Source: Taeniopygia guttata
Taxonomy: Eukaryota > Chordata > Aves > Passeriformes > Estrildidae
Reading direction: 5' to 3'
Assembly (NCBI RefSeq): GCF_048771995.1
Contig: NC_133032.1
Span: 19,855,001-19,919,000, forward strand
Length of the DNA stretch: 64,000 bases
Of this stretch, positions 12,101 through 24,748 are shown piece after piece (position 1 is the first letter of the stretch; the number at the start of each line of letters is the position of its first letter). Both the position numbers and the translations under genes were made by a program. The notes beneath the pieces are model-generated. The model made no database searches and was not told the DNA's origin. It worked only from the letters and a program-made list of their open reading frames with translations.

Positions 12101-15100
12101 TCTTCTAGGTGAATGAGTAAGTTTGGGTTTAGATCTAATGATCACAGTTTTTTTTTCTTCCAAGACAAAATAAACTGAGCTCAAGAAAAGACCTACTTAG
12201 TAGGAGGCATGTGTTTCTGAGCATTGTCAAACAGTTCTGCTATACTTTCTCAGGGAAAAATCTCAGCAGAAAACTCTTGGTCTCAGAGTGCATGGAAACT
12301 GATATGTTTTTCAAACTATTGAGATTCTGGTAGGACATACTGCTTACTTTAGTCCAAGAACTAGAGAGTGAGTAAGCCAAATAGCAGCTGTTTTCAATTG
12401 CAAATTTAGGTTTCTAATGTGGTAATAGAGTATTCAGAAAAGCAGTACATGAATAAAAACTGTCATTTGCTGTACTTTTTTGTCAAAGTACTTAGCCTCT
12501 CTATATGCTAAATGTATATGCCATTTAAGCATTTTGTCTCTTTTTATATTGGTCCAGGAGTCTGTGGAGGTATTTCAGTAAGCAATGAAAAACATTTGTG
12601 TCCCCTCACAGCAGAGGGCTGGTATAGCCCAGTGCAATTACTGACGGCACCAGGATGTTCGCAGTCTAGGCACATCTTGTCAAGGCAGTGAGGGCCTTCG
12701 TGTGCTTTCAGCCTGTGCTGGAAATGACTGTCTGACACAGTCAAACAATGAAATATGTAAAGTAAACATTGTGTAAGCCCTAATGGGTGATAGGGGTTCT
12801 ACAACAGAGATAAAAATGTCTGTGCTTGAAAATACCCTGCTGTTTGCAGGATGACGCATGACTGCAAATGTTCCGTGGCAAACAGCATCCCTTTTTCTTG
12901 ACTATATACACTAGGCTCACATGCTTTTTCATTTGAGTTACTCTGAATTTATTCTACTGCTCAGATCCACTGAATTCCCTGGGACAAGGCACAGCAAAAG
13001 TTCCTCACACATATGCAGTATGAATACAGACTCCATAAAACCTAAAAGGAAAGCTCAAGGACTTAAAAAAAAAAAAAAAAAAAAAAGAGAGAAAAATATC
13101 AAGAGCCTGTTCTTGAGCTCTTCTTTATTCAGCCCAGAAGAAATAGCTCACAGGCTCCAGAAAGAAACAAAGAAACAATGAATTTTAAAAAGGGATTTTT
13201 TTCATCATTCATGAAAACACTCCATTTCATGAAGATGCTCCATTTCCATGAGAGGATGAGGATTTTACTGTCATCACTTGTCAGAAGAGTTGTCACGCTC
13301 TCTGCAGTGCAGTAAGGACAGCAGGCCTGACTTGGTTGGGATGCAGTGAGCAGCGCTGTGCCCAGACTGAGGGTTATCACCAAAGCAGCCAGCTGCATTT
13401 TCACAGTTCTTGCGGTCCTGAACACACACAGTAATTCACAAATATAAACATTCCCTGAGAATATTTTAGCAATTGTGTAAATCTTATAGTGTGAAACAGT
13501 AGGAAACATGTACTGTTTCATAGAGAGGCCAAAAGAGTCTGGGCTGTCTCTTCAGTCATTAACAGTGAAAGGTCTGACAGCTACACAGGGACAGTCAAAA
13601 CAAAAAGCTGTTGGGCATATTCTGGTCAAAATTCACTTATTTTACTGAATTTTTTTGTGTTTATTTTTATCCATGCTTCTTCATTTTCAGTGTTTATTAA
13701 TTGACTGTACAGGTACATTTTACATGAACTAGTTTCTCCTAGTTGACTGAAGTGAGTAAATTTAGTCAAAACAAGAACGCGTCCCTCACATTCACCAGAT
13801 CCTACTGTCCCTCTGTGAGATGGGGTATTCCAGGGTGCAAACACTGCCTGGGAAAGCTCTGGAGGATGGAAAAAGGGGTTGGATATTCACAACCAAGACT
13901 CAGATTTGTGCCTACATCAGAGAAGTGGTGCAGCTGAGAGGACATGAAGCCAAAACCCCAAAAGCTTTACTTGCTCCCAGTATGGATGGAATTGCATTAA
14001 TCCATTACTCTTGTTCCAGCCTTGAATACCCAAGAAATGAATTGAAATAGTTTTTTATTTACCAGCTAAACTCCTGATGTGTGCCATGATTTTACTTGTT
14101 CCTCCTGCTCCCTGCCTCCCATTGGTTTTGTGTTGGAAGGGTCAATGTCCGTGGAACTTTCTGAATGTGATATTTTTAGAGGCTGAACTTTGTACTCTTC
14201 ATCTGTTTTCCTTGTTCCTTATACAAAAGCACCATAGAAACAGCCTTCTTGCACCCCAGGAGATTATTTGCAAATTATTTTTAATATACATGGCTTCACG
14301 TTACAGCTCTCCAGCTGCTTGGTCATTCAGCTCAGGCCTGATAAGCTATTGGAATGTTTACACTTGTTATCACCTCTGTGTATACAGCAGACAGAGCCGT
14401 GCCGTGGGTAGGGAATAGCAGTGGGCATGGCTGCCTGACCTGCTGAGGAAGTCAGCTGCACAGATCTTAACTTCATTGCATTCATAAGGCTAAATATTTT
14501 GCTAGAGGAAAATATTTTACAGATTTGCACTGTTCCAAATATTTATGCACCTCATATAGCTTGTTTTGCTGAGAGTTTGGAATAAATGGTGAGTTTTCCA
14601 GTTAAAAAATGAAATGCTTAAGTGTAGTTACTTCTTGTAGCTAAAATACTTAAGCTATATTTAATACAACTACATGAGCATACAATTTGGGGTGTTGATG
14701 GCATTTTAAAATAAGACTTTGGATCAAAATAAGTCTAGTTTAGCCTGTGGCAAAAATTCTGCTTTTTTTGTGGGAAGGGGTGTTTAATGGAAAACAATTC
14801 AAAGAATATTTGAAATTGAGTCTATTTAAACATCATAAGATAAAATTTTTAAAATAAGAATGTAAAGATATGTTTTTTTTGAGATTATGTTTAAATCAAA
14901 CTTCAGTAATGTGCTAATACTGGTATTTTCAATGCATTTTTTTAGTTCACATCAGGTAATAAACTAAAATCCATTAATAGATGTTTCAGCCTTGCTGAGG
15001 GGAAAAGAATACAACACAGGTTTTTTCTGACCTCTGCTATTTAGTACTTAATGCAGCCCTCATTTACCGTGGTGACGTGTGCAGAATAAATAGATAATGC

Positions 15101-18100
15101 AGATAGATGAGAGAGAATCCAGCTTTTAGCACTAACCTCATTATGTTCAGAATATTGGGAAGGGGTTGCACTTAAAGCATCAATCAAGGTAGCCCATTTA
15201 TTGAGCTTTTAGAGACAGAATTTAACTCTTTGTATGGCATAACTGAAGTTGAAACTTGACTTCAAAATGCATCAAAAGTGGGAATTTAATGAATCTGGAC
15301 CTAAACCTAGCAGAGACCAAACAAATTTAACCTATCAGTCCTGAAAGACTTTGTCAATTGTAGAAGGCTGCAGAAACTCAGTGAGAGTGCAGGGAGCTGA
15401 AGAGCTTTGCTTTCCTGTGAGTCTGATCTGCCTGTGTCATCAGCTGGTGGAAACAAGATCTGATGTACCAGTCGAGTCTCTTTTTACAGTAACCAAAGCA
15501 GTTCTGGGATAGAATTTAGCTTTATGTCTATTGAAAGCTCTGTTTTCTTCTTCTCCCCTTCATAGCTTCCTCTTTCTGTGTCTGTATCTAAAATCGCTTC
15601 TGATTTTTTTCTCAAATGTCTTCACTGGAGGATCACGAGACTATCAGAGTAACAGAATGAAGCACAGTGACCAGCTCCTTCTTTGTTCATGTTTTCCATG
15701 GGATACCCAGCATGCAGATGTCCCATACCAATATCTTGGTGTTATTCATCTTGTGAAACCAAATGGCACTAACAGAGTCAGCAGTGTTAAGTAGATGAAG
15801 GAGCATTGTAGGGGTTGTGATTTTTACCTGAGACCATGTCCTTAGTTCTGATGAGACAAGCAAAGTCACACAGAAAATGAACATGAGCAAGGCAGATGGA
15901 AAGTTCAATATAGCAGTGAGCTCAATTGCACCCTACAGTATGGCTTATCCTGGAACCTGGACACCCCATAATCCACACATGGCTGCACTGAGCTTCCAGC
16001 ACTCATGTAGGGATAGCATCCCTTCAAGTCTTTCTGAAGTTCCCTGCCATAGCTGTTCTCAGGTAGCGGTAGAAAGCAAAGCTTTGGATCAACCTGTCCT
16101 GCTCTTTCCTTGGCCACCTCCACAGGGTAGCTTCTCTGGGATCAGCTGAAACACTTGTTCTGCCTTTTCCATTTTCTATTAGGATCTGCGGGACAGCTGC
16201 AGAATCAGGGAGCCATTTAATCTAAAAGCCCAGTTGGTTTGAGAGCAACACTTTAGTATTACTAAGTGCTAGTTTGTATCCTTTTCTCTTCCAAGTGGAA
16301 TTGTACTAATGAACTCAAAGGAAGGGGCAGGGGAGGGGGATGGAGCTGGGTAGGGAGAATAAAGAGTTTCTCCTTTAAAGAATTGTGACCTGAACGATTT
16401 TTGATCCTGACCAACATTAGGTTTTTACTGTCTTTGAAATACAGTAGGCAGCAAACAGGCTGTTACTGTTAAGAGGTGTGCTTTCAAGCCCCCTGGTTTG
16501 TGACTCAGGCTTTAATGTGTTCAGCATATCCCATAGGAGCATGTGGCTCATTCCAAAGGACGGTGTTTCTGACTGTGATAGTAAGGATGGAGATGCATGA
16601 AACAAAAGCCACAATCCCCTCTGTCTCTGGTATGTAGTAAGGTTAGTAGAAATTCTGAAAAATGCTTTTGGAAATTGCAGCTGATTTATTCTGAGCTAAA
16701 GATGATTGCCCTGGGCTGTTCTAGCCCTCCTAGTTGTGCTTAAGGCAAGAATGAGATTATGGATTATGGTTTTGCTGACTCTTTGAAAGCTTGGAAAACC
16801 CAGCAATGGCTTTGCAAAACTGATATTTGCATCTTCTTTTTTTGTAAAAAAGGGTCCTAACCCCCAAGAAGAACTATTATTAGTAGCTGACTTGATTCCC
16901 ATGTAAGATGATACATGTATGTGAGGAACTCCCTGCATGTGCATTCTAACCACAAGCAAGCCACAAGCAGTTGGCCAGGACTAGCTTTACAAAGCATTCT
17001 TACTGAAACCCTTGAGGTATTATTCCAAAAGGAACAAAATTGCTAGGACAGCAATAATAATCACTGGCTAACAAAAAATTTTATTGTTCTGTATGTTTTC
17101 TTCTCCCATGGCAAATGTCAAACACATTCACATAGGATACATTTTAAATGGTTTTATGAGCTGTAGCATGCTAAGAAATGTTTGGATGGGGTTTCTTTGG
17201 TTGTGGCTACTGCTGCTGGTTTTTATTTTAGAGCTTGGAATATTCCTACAGCTCCCAGCCAAGAAAGGAACCACTCGCAGTGATGACATTTGCAGCTGTA
17301 ACGCTGATACAAAGACTGTGATCGGTAGGTCAATTATGAGCCATTTTCCATCACAACAGATCCCTGTGCATGAAGTTATTAGAAAATGGTTTCAAAGTTT
17401 ATCCTGGGAATTGCTAGCACTATATTTCTGGTAATAATGAATTTTACTTCAAGATCTTTGTCTCAGTATTGTATTTAGATCTTCAGCCTCTTCAGTCATT
17501 TGAGCATAGACTGAGGCTAAAACAAGTAAGCAGATGGAAAGTAGCACTTTACTAATACTATGCAGTGTTACTGATGGACTCACAGCCCTGGGTAGCTCTA
17601 TGCTCAAGGTACTTTTCTTCCTCCTGTATTTGAAAGTACTTAATTACACCATTAAATCTTTTCACAACCAATAACAGTTTTATGGCTTCATCAATGTAAA
17701 AAAATAATTGCAAGATGCTTGGGAATTTTTTGACTATGAGTGTTTGGTACATTTGGTTAAGCAATAGCAATCATTAAAAAAAAAATTAGAAGTCTGGCAG
17801 TTTGTTTTACCTGGGGACACTCATTGCAGACTCATGTTTCTGATCTTTGAACCTCTTTCTCTGAGTATTTGACAGCTCTCGACAGCTCTGGCCTTCTAAC
17901 TTCTCAAAACTCTTTTTTATCTCCACTGCTCTCCTATTTCCTTCATGTGAGTCTTGTCTCTCACTGCCAGGTTTCAGGCCAGGTGAGAGTATGCTGTGAG
18001 TGTGGAAACTGCCCTTGGTCCATACAGCAAAGATGCAGTTTTTAGTGATGTCTGTCGTGTCAGAATAGCCCCTATGTCAATGTAACCTCATAATGAGGTG

Positions 18101-21100
18101 AGTTCTCCTTCTACACAGCCAGACAACTTTGAGACAACATTTTGTGACTTAGGTCTACTTTGCAGTCTTTGTCCTTTGCCTCGTTCAGTGTGTCTGTGAA
18201 AGTCTAATTTTCTAAGGTTTCCTTGTAGCTTAGTTTGTCTTTCTAGCACTGTTTGGGGTGCCCAGAAAATATGGCTGTCCAGTTCCCTTCTGGTTCATTC
18301 CAGAAAATCTGTATCATCCTGGTTTACATTTATTTGCTGCAAGAATAAGGGATTTTTTCTAATATGTGTTTCAATCTAAATGGGAGATTTTAATCATTCT
18401 AAGTAGCTGTTTATAAAAGGGTCAGATGTAGACCATCACATATCTTTAAGTCTTACTTTACTAATTTTGAAACCTGAGTTTACCAACAGCTTTCCCAATA
18501 GACCGAGGATTTTAAATTTCACATCAGTAATCTCAGCAGTTTTCTTCTGTTTGTCTCATTTATTTTTACTTATTTGAATAGACTTACCTGGACCTTCAAT
18601 GGTGTAGTGAATATTGAGGTGACTGTTATTACTTAGCTTAGAAAATGAGCAAGAGTTTTGACTAGGAGGCAATTTATGTATGGCTGAAGTTCTTTCCCAG
18701 TTGTACTAACTCTAGAACTATTTAGTAAATGAGAAGGTATTTTGCCTTTTCTCTTTGTTTTTTTATCAGTTCATGCTGTATATATAGGAAAAAATGCTGA
18801 CTTTTAAGTCGATGGCAAAATTTGCTGTTGCTTATGAGCTAATAAAGCCAGTGACAAAATGATTGTCTTTCACTTCTCTCCGACATTCCCCTTTGCCCAG
18901 TTTGCTTTGCTGGTGCAGGATTTGCACTGAGCATGTGTTGAACTCCTGTGGGACTCATTTTGCCTGTGACACCCCTCAGCTCCCCTTAACACCCAGCAGA
19001 ACCAGGCACTGATGAACTCCTCTTTGCCAAGGGTCAGACCATAGCAGACACCTCTGATTTCTGATGCTTAACTCTGCCATGCTGGAAACAGAAAGAAATA
19101 TTTTGCTGTTAAATAAGTGGTTACTCTTTGGGATGAGTAAATTTTAGGGAGCTTCAAAGCAATGTATAGGCAAACCCTGATCCAGAGTTTCTGCCTGTGG
19201 TGACAACATGTGGTGCTGCCAGGGGCTCCTCCCAGCTCTGATGCCAGGAGTCCACACTGGTCAGCTGCAAGTTACATGAAAAGTTTGGCTCAGAGTCACT
19301 CCTGGAAATTTAGTCAGAGAATTTTGTCTGGTCCAGAAAATGTCTCACCCGAGAGATCAAAAGAAAAAATAAAACACTTACCTCCTCCTGGGTAATCTTA
19401 TTTAGTCAGTTATTCTTTGGAAGCCGTCTCCATTGCCTTCACCAAAAATGAGTTTGTGCTGCTTAGAAAGCAACTAGATGAAAACATATTCAAGCATTGT
19501 TTATATTGTGAATTAAAGCCAATCTTTACATTAGTTGTAAAACAGAATGTTTATTTCATGCATGTTTCTCCCTGCATTGATTACCTCTCTGGGAAAACCT
19601 GCCATCTCTGGAATTGTCCCCATATCCAGGACTTCACATCAGGAATTCTGTTCCCAGTGCCTTGTTCACCTGACCCTCTCTCATGCAGTTGAACAGGGCC
19701 TCTTATGTTTCAGAAAAAGAAAATTCTGCATGGAACTATTCTTTTCATGACAGGTTTTTCCACAAAATCCATTTCATGTCCAGTCATTCAAAGCCAGGAC
19801 AGATCAGAATAAAGCCTTACAGAACTGGCAGCAATTGGAAGGCCACAAATTCAGGCAGAAATACATCAAGACAAGAGGCAGACAAGTAAGTCCTTTTTTA
19901 AGAAAGGAGAAAATAATCAAGTTTTAATTCTCTTTCAAAATATATTTTGAGGAGCTATACTTGATTTATGGTACTTTTTAGAATTTGTATTATATTAATA
20001 TTTATCATATATTTTAGGGAAGGAGAATGAAAAATTTAGAACAAAAATGCTTAGGAGAAGGATGATTTTTGTTCTTGTTGTAATAATTCATGATTGCTCT
20101 GTGGTAAGGCTACAGACCTGATTCATCACTCTTGTATTCTAATTTCATGCCAGTGAAATGAGACTGATTTCCATGAGTCTGGCATTAAGCTGGAATAACA
20201 AGATGGTGAATCAGGCAGTATAATTCCTTTCTGAGAATTATATAATCTAAACAAATACATTCAGATTGTTTGTAATGTCTCCACCTTCTTCCAAAATAGA
20301 TTATGTTTACCAGAATGCAAGTTTTAAAGAAATTTTGATCTGTGTAGCTTGTGAAAGGTGGTTTTATTTCATATTCTTATGGCTGAGCAGCTTAAAGTCA
20401 GAGATGTTTGGATTCGATGATGCTGTGTGCATCAGGAGGAAAACAATGATTGTTCTTTTCATTTAGTGGCTGACTTTGGGCACCATGAGGAAGGATTTGG
20501 TCTAACAAAGGAGATTTCAGCCCCTACTCTCAGTTCTAGTAATGGCTACTTGAAAGTTGAAGGTGGGAAATACAGGGTTGTTTAAAAATGTGATCTACCT
20601 GGGAAAAAAGATTTCAATGTCCAAAGAGCAGACTCATTTGGCCTGCAGCATTTTAATGAAGTGCGAGGGGCTGGTTACAGACTGGAGCCACTTGGGAAAA
20701 GCTGTGCTGTGACCTGTGAGACAGAGGGACAAGAGGTCCCTTAGTGACAGCGCTGCAGCGAAGTGCAGTGCGGGACCTTGCCCAAACTGAGCTGCAGGCG
20801 CCTGACAGGGTAGGCATGCAAATGCCTCTGTGTACAGCAAATTCCTCTCTGCCCTATGTTTTCATTAATGCTTGCTATACAAATCTTGTTATTAGTGCTC
20901 CTCAAGGGCCGGGCAGTAATTTAGCTGCTGATTAGTGAGTGGGATGCAGCAGCACAGCGCAGCACAGCACTTGCTCTCCCTTGCCAGCACTGGAGTGAGG
21001 AGGGGAGCAGAGCTCAGCCCCGCTGCCACAGCAGCTGCATTCCGGACTCTGATGAGCTGCTCTGCAATGGGAATAGTTTCAGAAACATACACTCACTCCA

Positions 21101-24100
21101 GGAGGGCTTACCAGGATATTTCTTTGTAATTAAATGTAATGACATCTAAACCCGTAGTCAAGTTCTCATTGATAAACACTGGCAAATAAAAACCAGCAAG
21201 CGAAAATCAAACAATTATCTATGTAAGAATTTTTATTATGGTCTTTTCTGATTTTTTTTTCCTTTTCCTACCTCTGTGGTTTAGTAAAAAGTGATGCGAT
21301 GCTAGCTGATGTGGCAATGTGTAATTAGGACTCTGGCAAAAAGAAAGCATTACATGTTTTTTGATCTTGCTATGTCTTCTAGAAGAAAGGAAAAGTAGTT
21401 GTGATAGCAGAAAAACCAAATATTATGTCGGTCTGTTTCTAAATCAGAGTTCAGTGAGCTTGTTTTAACAAATACCAATGACTAATACAGATGGTGGTGG
21501 TCAAACACCAGTAAACTGGCTGATCGAAAAGTATTTATTTTCTTTTACTAATGGTGAAATTGAAATGTGAAATGACTGAAACGTAATTTTCAAAAATTTC
21601 ATCTTATTCTGCCATTAAATAGCAGGAGAATGAAGGATTATTTTCTGGTTTTAGTTTCTAAAATTGCCTGAGCACAAATCTATCAGCCCCCTGTGATTTT
21701 TATCTGCTCAGCTATGTTTTCCCAAGGAAAATTCCAAACTCTCTACAAGAAGCTTTCTCCAACAATTATACCAGCCTCTTACTGAGTTTCTTTTGTGTAA
21801 AAACTGGCCTCTCTGACCTATTCTGTTTCTCCAGTGCCTGACTGAAACCCCACAGAAAAGGCTTTTATTTGCTCTTGCTGAGGGGAAAGCAAGCAAGGCA
21901 CTTATCTGGATGAGATAAGCCTTTGCTGGATGAGACCACTGCAGAGCCCATGGGTGATATCAGAGGCCAGCTCTTCTAAAACAGGTCACCTCTTGCCCTG
22001 CATGGCTGCTCCAAGTGCATTAACATTATCCAGGGGGAGAAGCAAGGCAGATGAACTTTGATCTCACTCTAAAACGACCACAAATCTTCCCTCAGCACAG
22101 ACCTGACGTTTGCACAGCAGTGGAGATGGTGGAAGAAGTGATCTGCACCGCCAAGCAGATTTCAGTCCAGCTACAATCAGCCTCCTTCCTTTGGGTTCTT
22201 CTCTGGCTCCAAATGAGGACACCTTTGGGGGAGCTCAGCTCCTTGGATCAGCTGGGCAGGGGGATGTGCCAATATTCAAAGAGCTCTGCTAACAGCCCTG
22301 TTGGGAGACAACCACCCTGGTGCTTCTTCAGCCTATTTCAGCAACATAGTGGGGCCACGTCTTGCAGGTTTCCCTGCAAGTGGGTGAGATTAGGCTAAAG
22401 GTTAGAACTCTGATTCTGAAGGGGTCTGTGCAGGCAGATGGGCTCTCAGAAGTGGCTTTCCTTAAAAAACTAAGGTTTTGGTTCAGAAAGTCTGTGCACA
22501 TATCTGGATTGATGGGAATACCCTTTAGACTGAACTTTTCATTGCATATTTATTTATCTGAGGATACAGAAAAAAGCCTTAAATCTTGTTTATTATTCCA
22601 GGTGATGCTCCAGCCTACATGAGGTAAGGCTCACATTAGGCTCAAACATTATTCACCCAGGATAATGGGTGAATAAGGGAAAGTCCTCACTACTTTTTCC
22701 TCAGCATGTATGTAAAGAAGTTTCTAAAAAAGCTCCAGTCTTGGTTTTACTTGCCTCCACTTGGATATGTACAAACCCATTCTCAGGTCTCCATATAATT
22801 TCTATTATGCCTCCTTAAAAAAATAACCACAAAAACTGTCAAGAAATTACTTGACTGATTAGAGTCCTGTTAGTAATTAGAGCAGCCTAGAATAAGTTAA
22901 ACTGGAAAAAAGCTGTAGGTTCAGATTTGGAATACAATGCAGTTATGTTGTGTTCTGTGAACAATGTTATGGTCTGTGAGGAAGGAAAATGGAATATAAT
23001 TTTCTTCCCTTCTGGCCCCAAAAAGAGAGCAAATTTGTAGAAAGAAATTACCTACTGAGGGCTAGGAGTTTGTTTCACATATAAGAGAAATAGCTGATAT
23101 CTTCACACTCTCCATGATATAATTGCTAACTTATAAACATGAAAAATGAATTTTTCATTCTGTATAACTATGATTTTTTTTGTGAGCCGAGCCCTGCCTG
23201 CACAGTAGTCATCGGAGTAGACAAACCAGATATTTCATTCTGCCCTGTCAATATCACATTCTGATATTTGTGATTTAGCTTCTGATTATTTCCTGACCCT
23301 TCTGAAGATGAATTTATGCTCTAAACATTCACTAAAGAAATTCAGTTTGTAATTGCCAATGTATTTGAGATGAATTTGAGGGTGGGAGATGCATGGCTTG
23401 TTTGACTTCCATTGGTGGAAATGTCTGATTTGTAGTTGGTAACGGATGTTTTTTCTTACCTTGTACCTTCAATTCTCACAATGAAATCTGTTGTCACAGA
23501 GATTTTCTACATGATCTCTTGATGCAGGGAGAGCACAAATTCTTACTGTCATTTACTCTCACAAGGATGCTTCCTAGTAAGACTGCTGTAAAAACATGCT
23601 TTCATTAAGTTATTTATACTGCTTTATAAAGTAACTTTATGAAGCATTGTAAGTTACACTGGGAAACCCCTCTTTGTCCAAGGAAGAGTATTCACACAAT
23701 TATCAAAGTAATCCTTCTCTGCCTGTCCAAATACCCGGCCAGGCAGAGAACTCCTGACTGAGCTCCAGCCCACACTGCACTCCAGCTCTTTGCCATCCCT
23801 AAATTTCCCCTTTTACTGTTGGTACAATGTCTCTGTCTCTCATTACTACTTCACTTACTCACAAGCTCTTCTATCTTCCTTCCATGGTCCCCTTGCCTTT
23901 CTTTTCCTCCTTCTCCTCTGTACATAGAGGGTTTTTTGTTTTATCCTCTCTGCCTCAGTCTATGTCATTCTGGGATTTAGGCTTCCCTTATTCTTATTCC
24001 TTGTCACCTCTCCTTAAAAATCTATATTCTTGATTGAATCTTATCCATCAAAATACCTGTCAAAAATTAGCATGTGATGCTCCTTCTGTCCTCAAAAAGA

Positions 24101-24716
24101 AACTTGTGTCAAAATGTACCCAACCTTCATCTCCAGCCAGCTGTACCTTTCCCTTCATCTCACAACTCACGTGAAACACTTCATGACTCCTGCCTGGAGT
24201 TTGTATCTGTCAGTCTCAGGTTACTTTCAGATCTCTCTTTACTGATTTGGAAAACTGTTTGTTGATGTGATTTTACAGGTTCTTCTTAAATGTCCACATT
24301 GTCTGATGCTTCTTATTGGCACTATTTGCCCTGTGGATATGAATGGTTTCTCTAACTCCACACAGGACCAGTCCTTATTCCCAAAGCTGCCTGTCATATA
24401 AAGGCTGCTGGGTGAAAGGAAAGGTCACGAATGTTCTGGCAATTTTAATGTCACATCACTCAGAACACTAAATGTGCGAGCCCAAAGGGCTGGAGTTCTG
24501 CACATTCTCAGGATCAAGACCTGAAACAACCAAAGCTACTGATGTCAGCTTTTTTTCCTTATGCAAGTGTCAGCTTGGGTTTACAAAATATATTTTTAAT
24601 CTGGGCAAATTTAGATTTTCAGGAAGGAATGGGACGTAACTTACTCTTCATTGTTCTTTGCTGAAAGTCCCTGATTTATTCAAATTTCAGCATTCAAGCT
24701 AAATCCAGTATCCTGC

Positions 24717-24748
<32 letters not shown>

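Noticed and set aside
19784-19885. 102-nt exon-like segment in PPP1R1C intron 2 with an acceptor tttcatgtccag and a strong donor acaa|gtaagt, open in phase 0
   Set aside because: The PPP1R1C junction here needs phase 1, and in that phase the segment has an early stop. No other gene on the plus strand is evident to use it.
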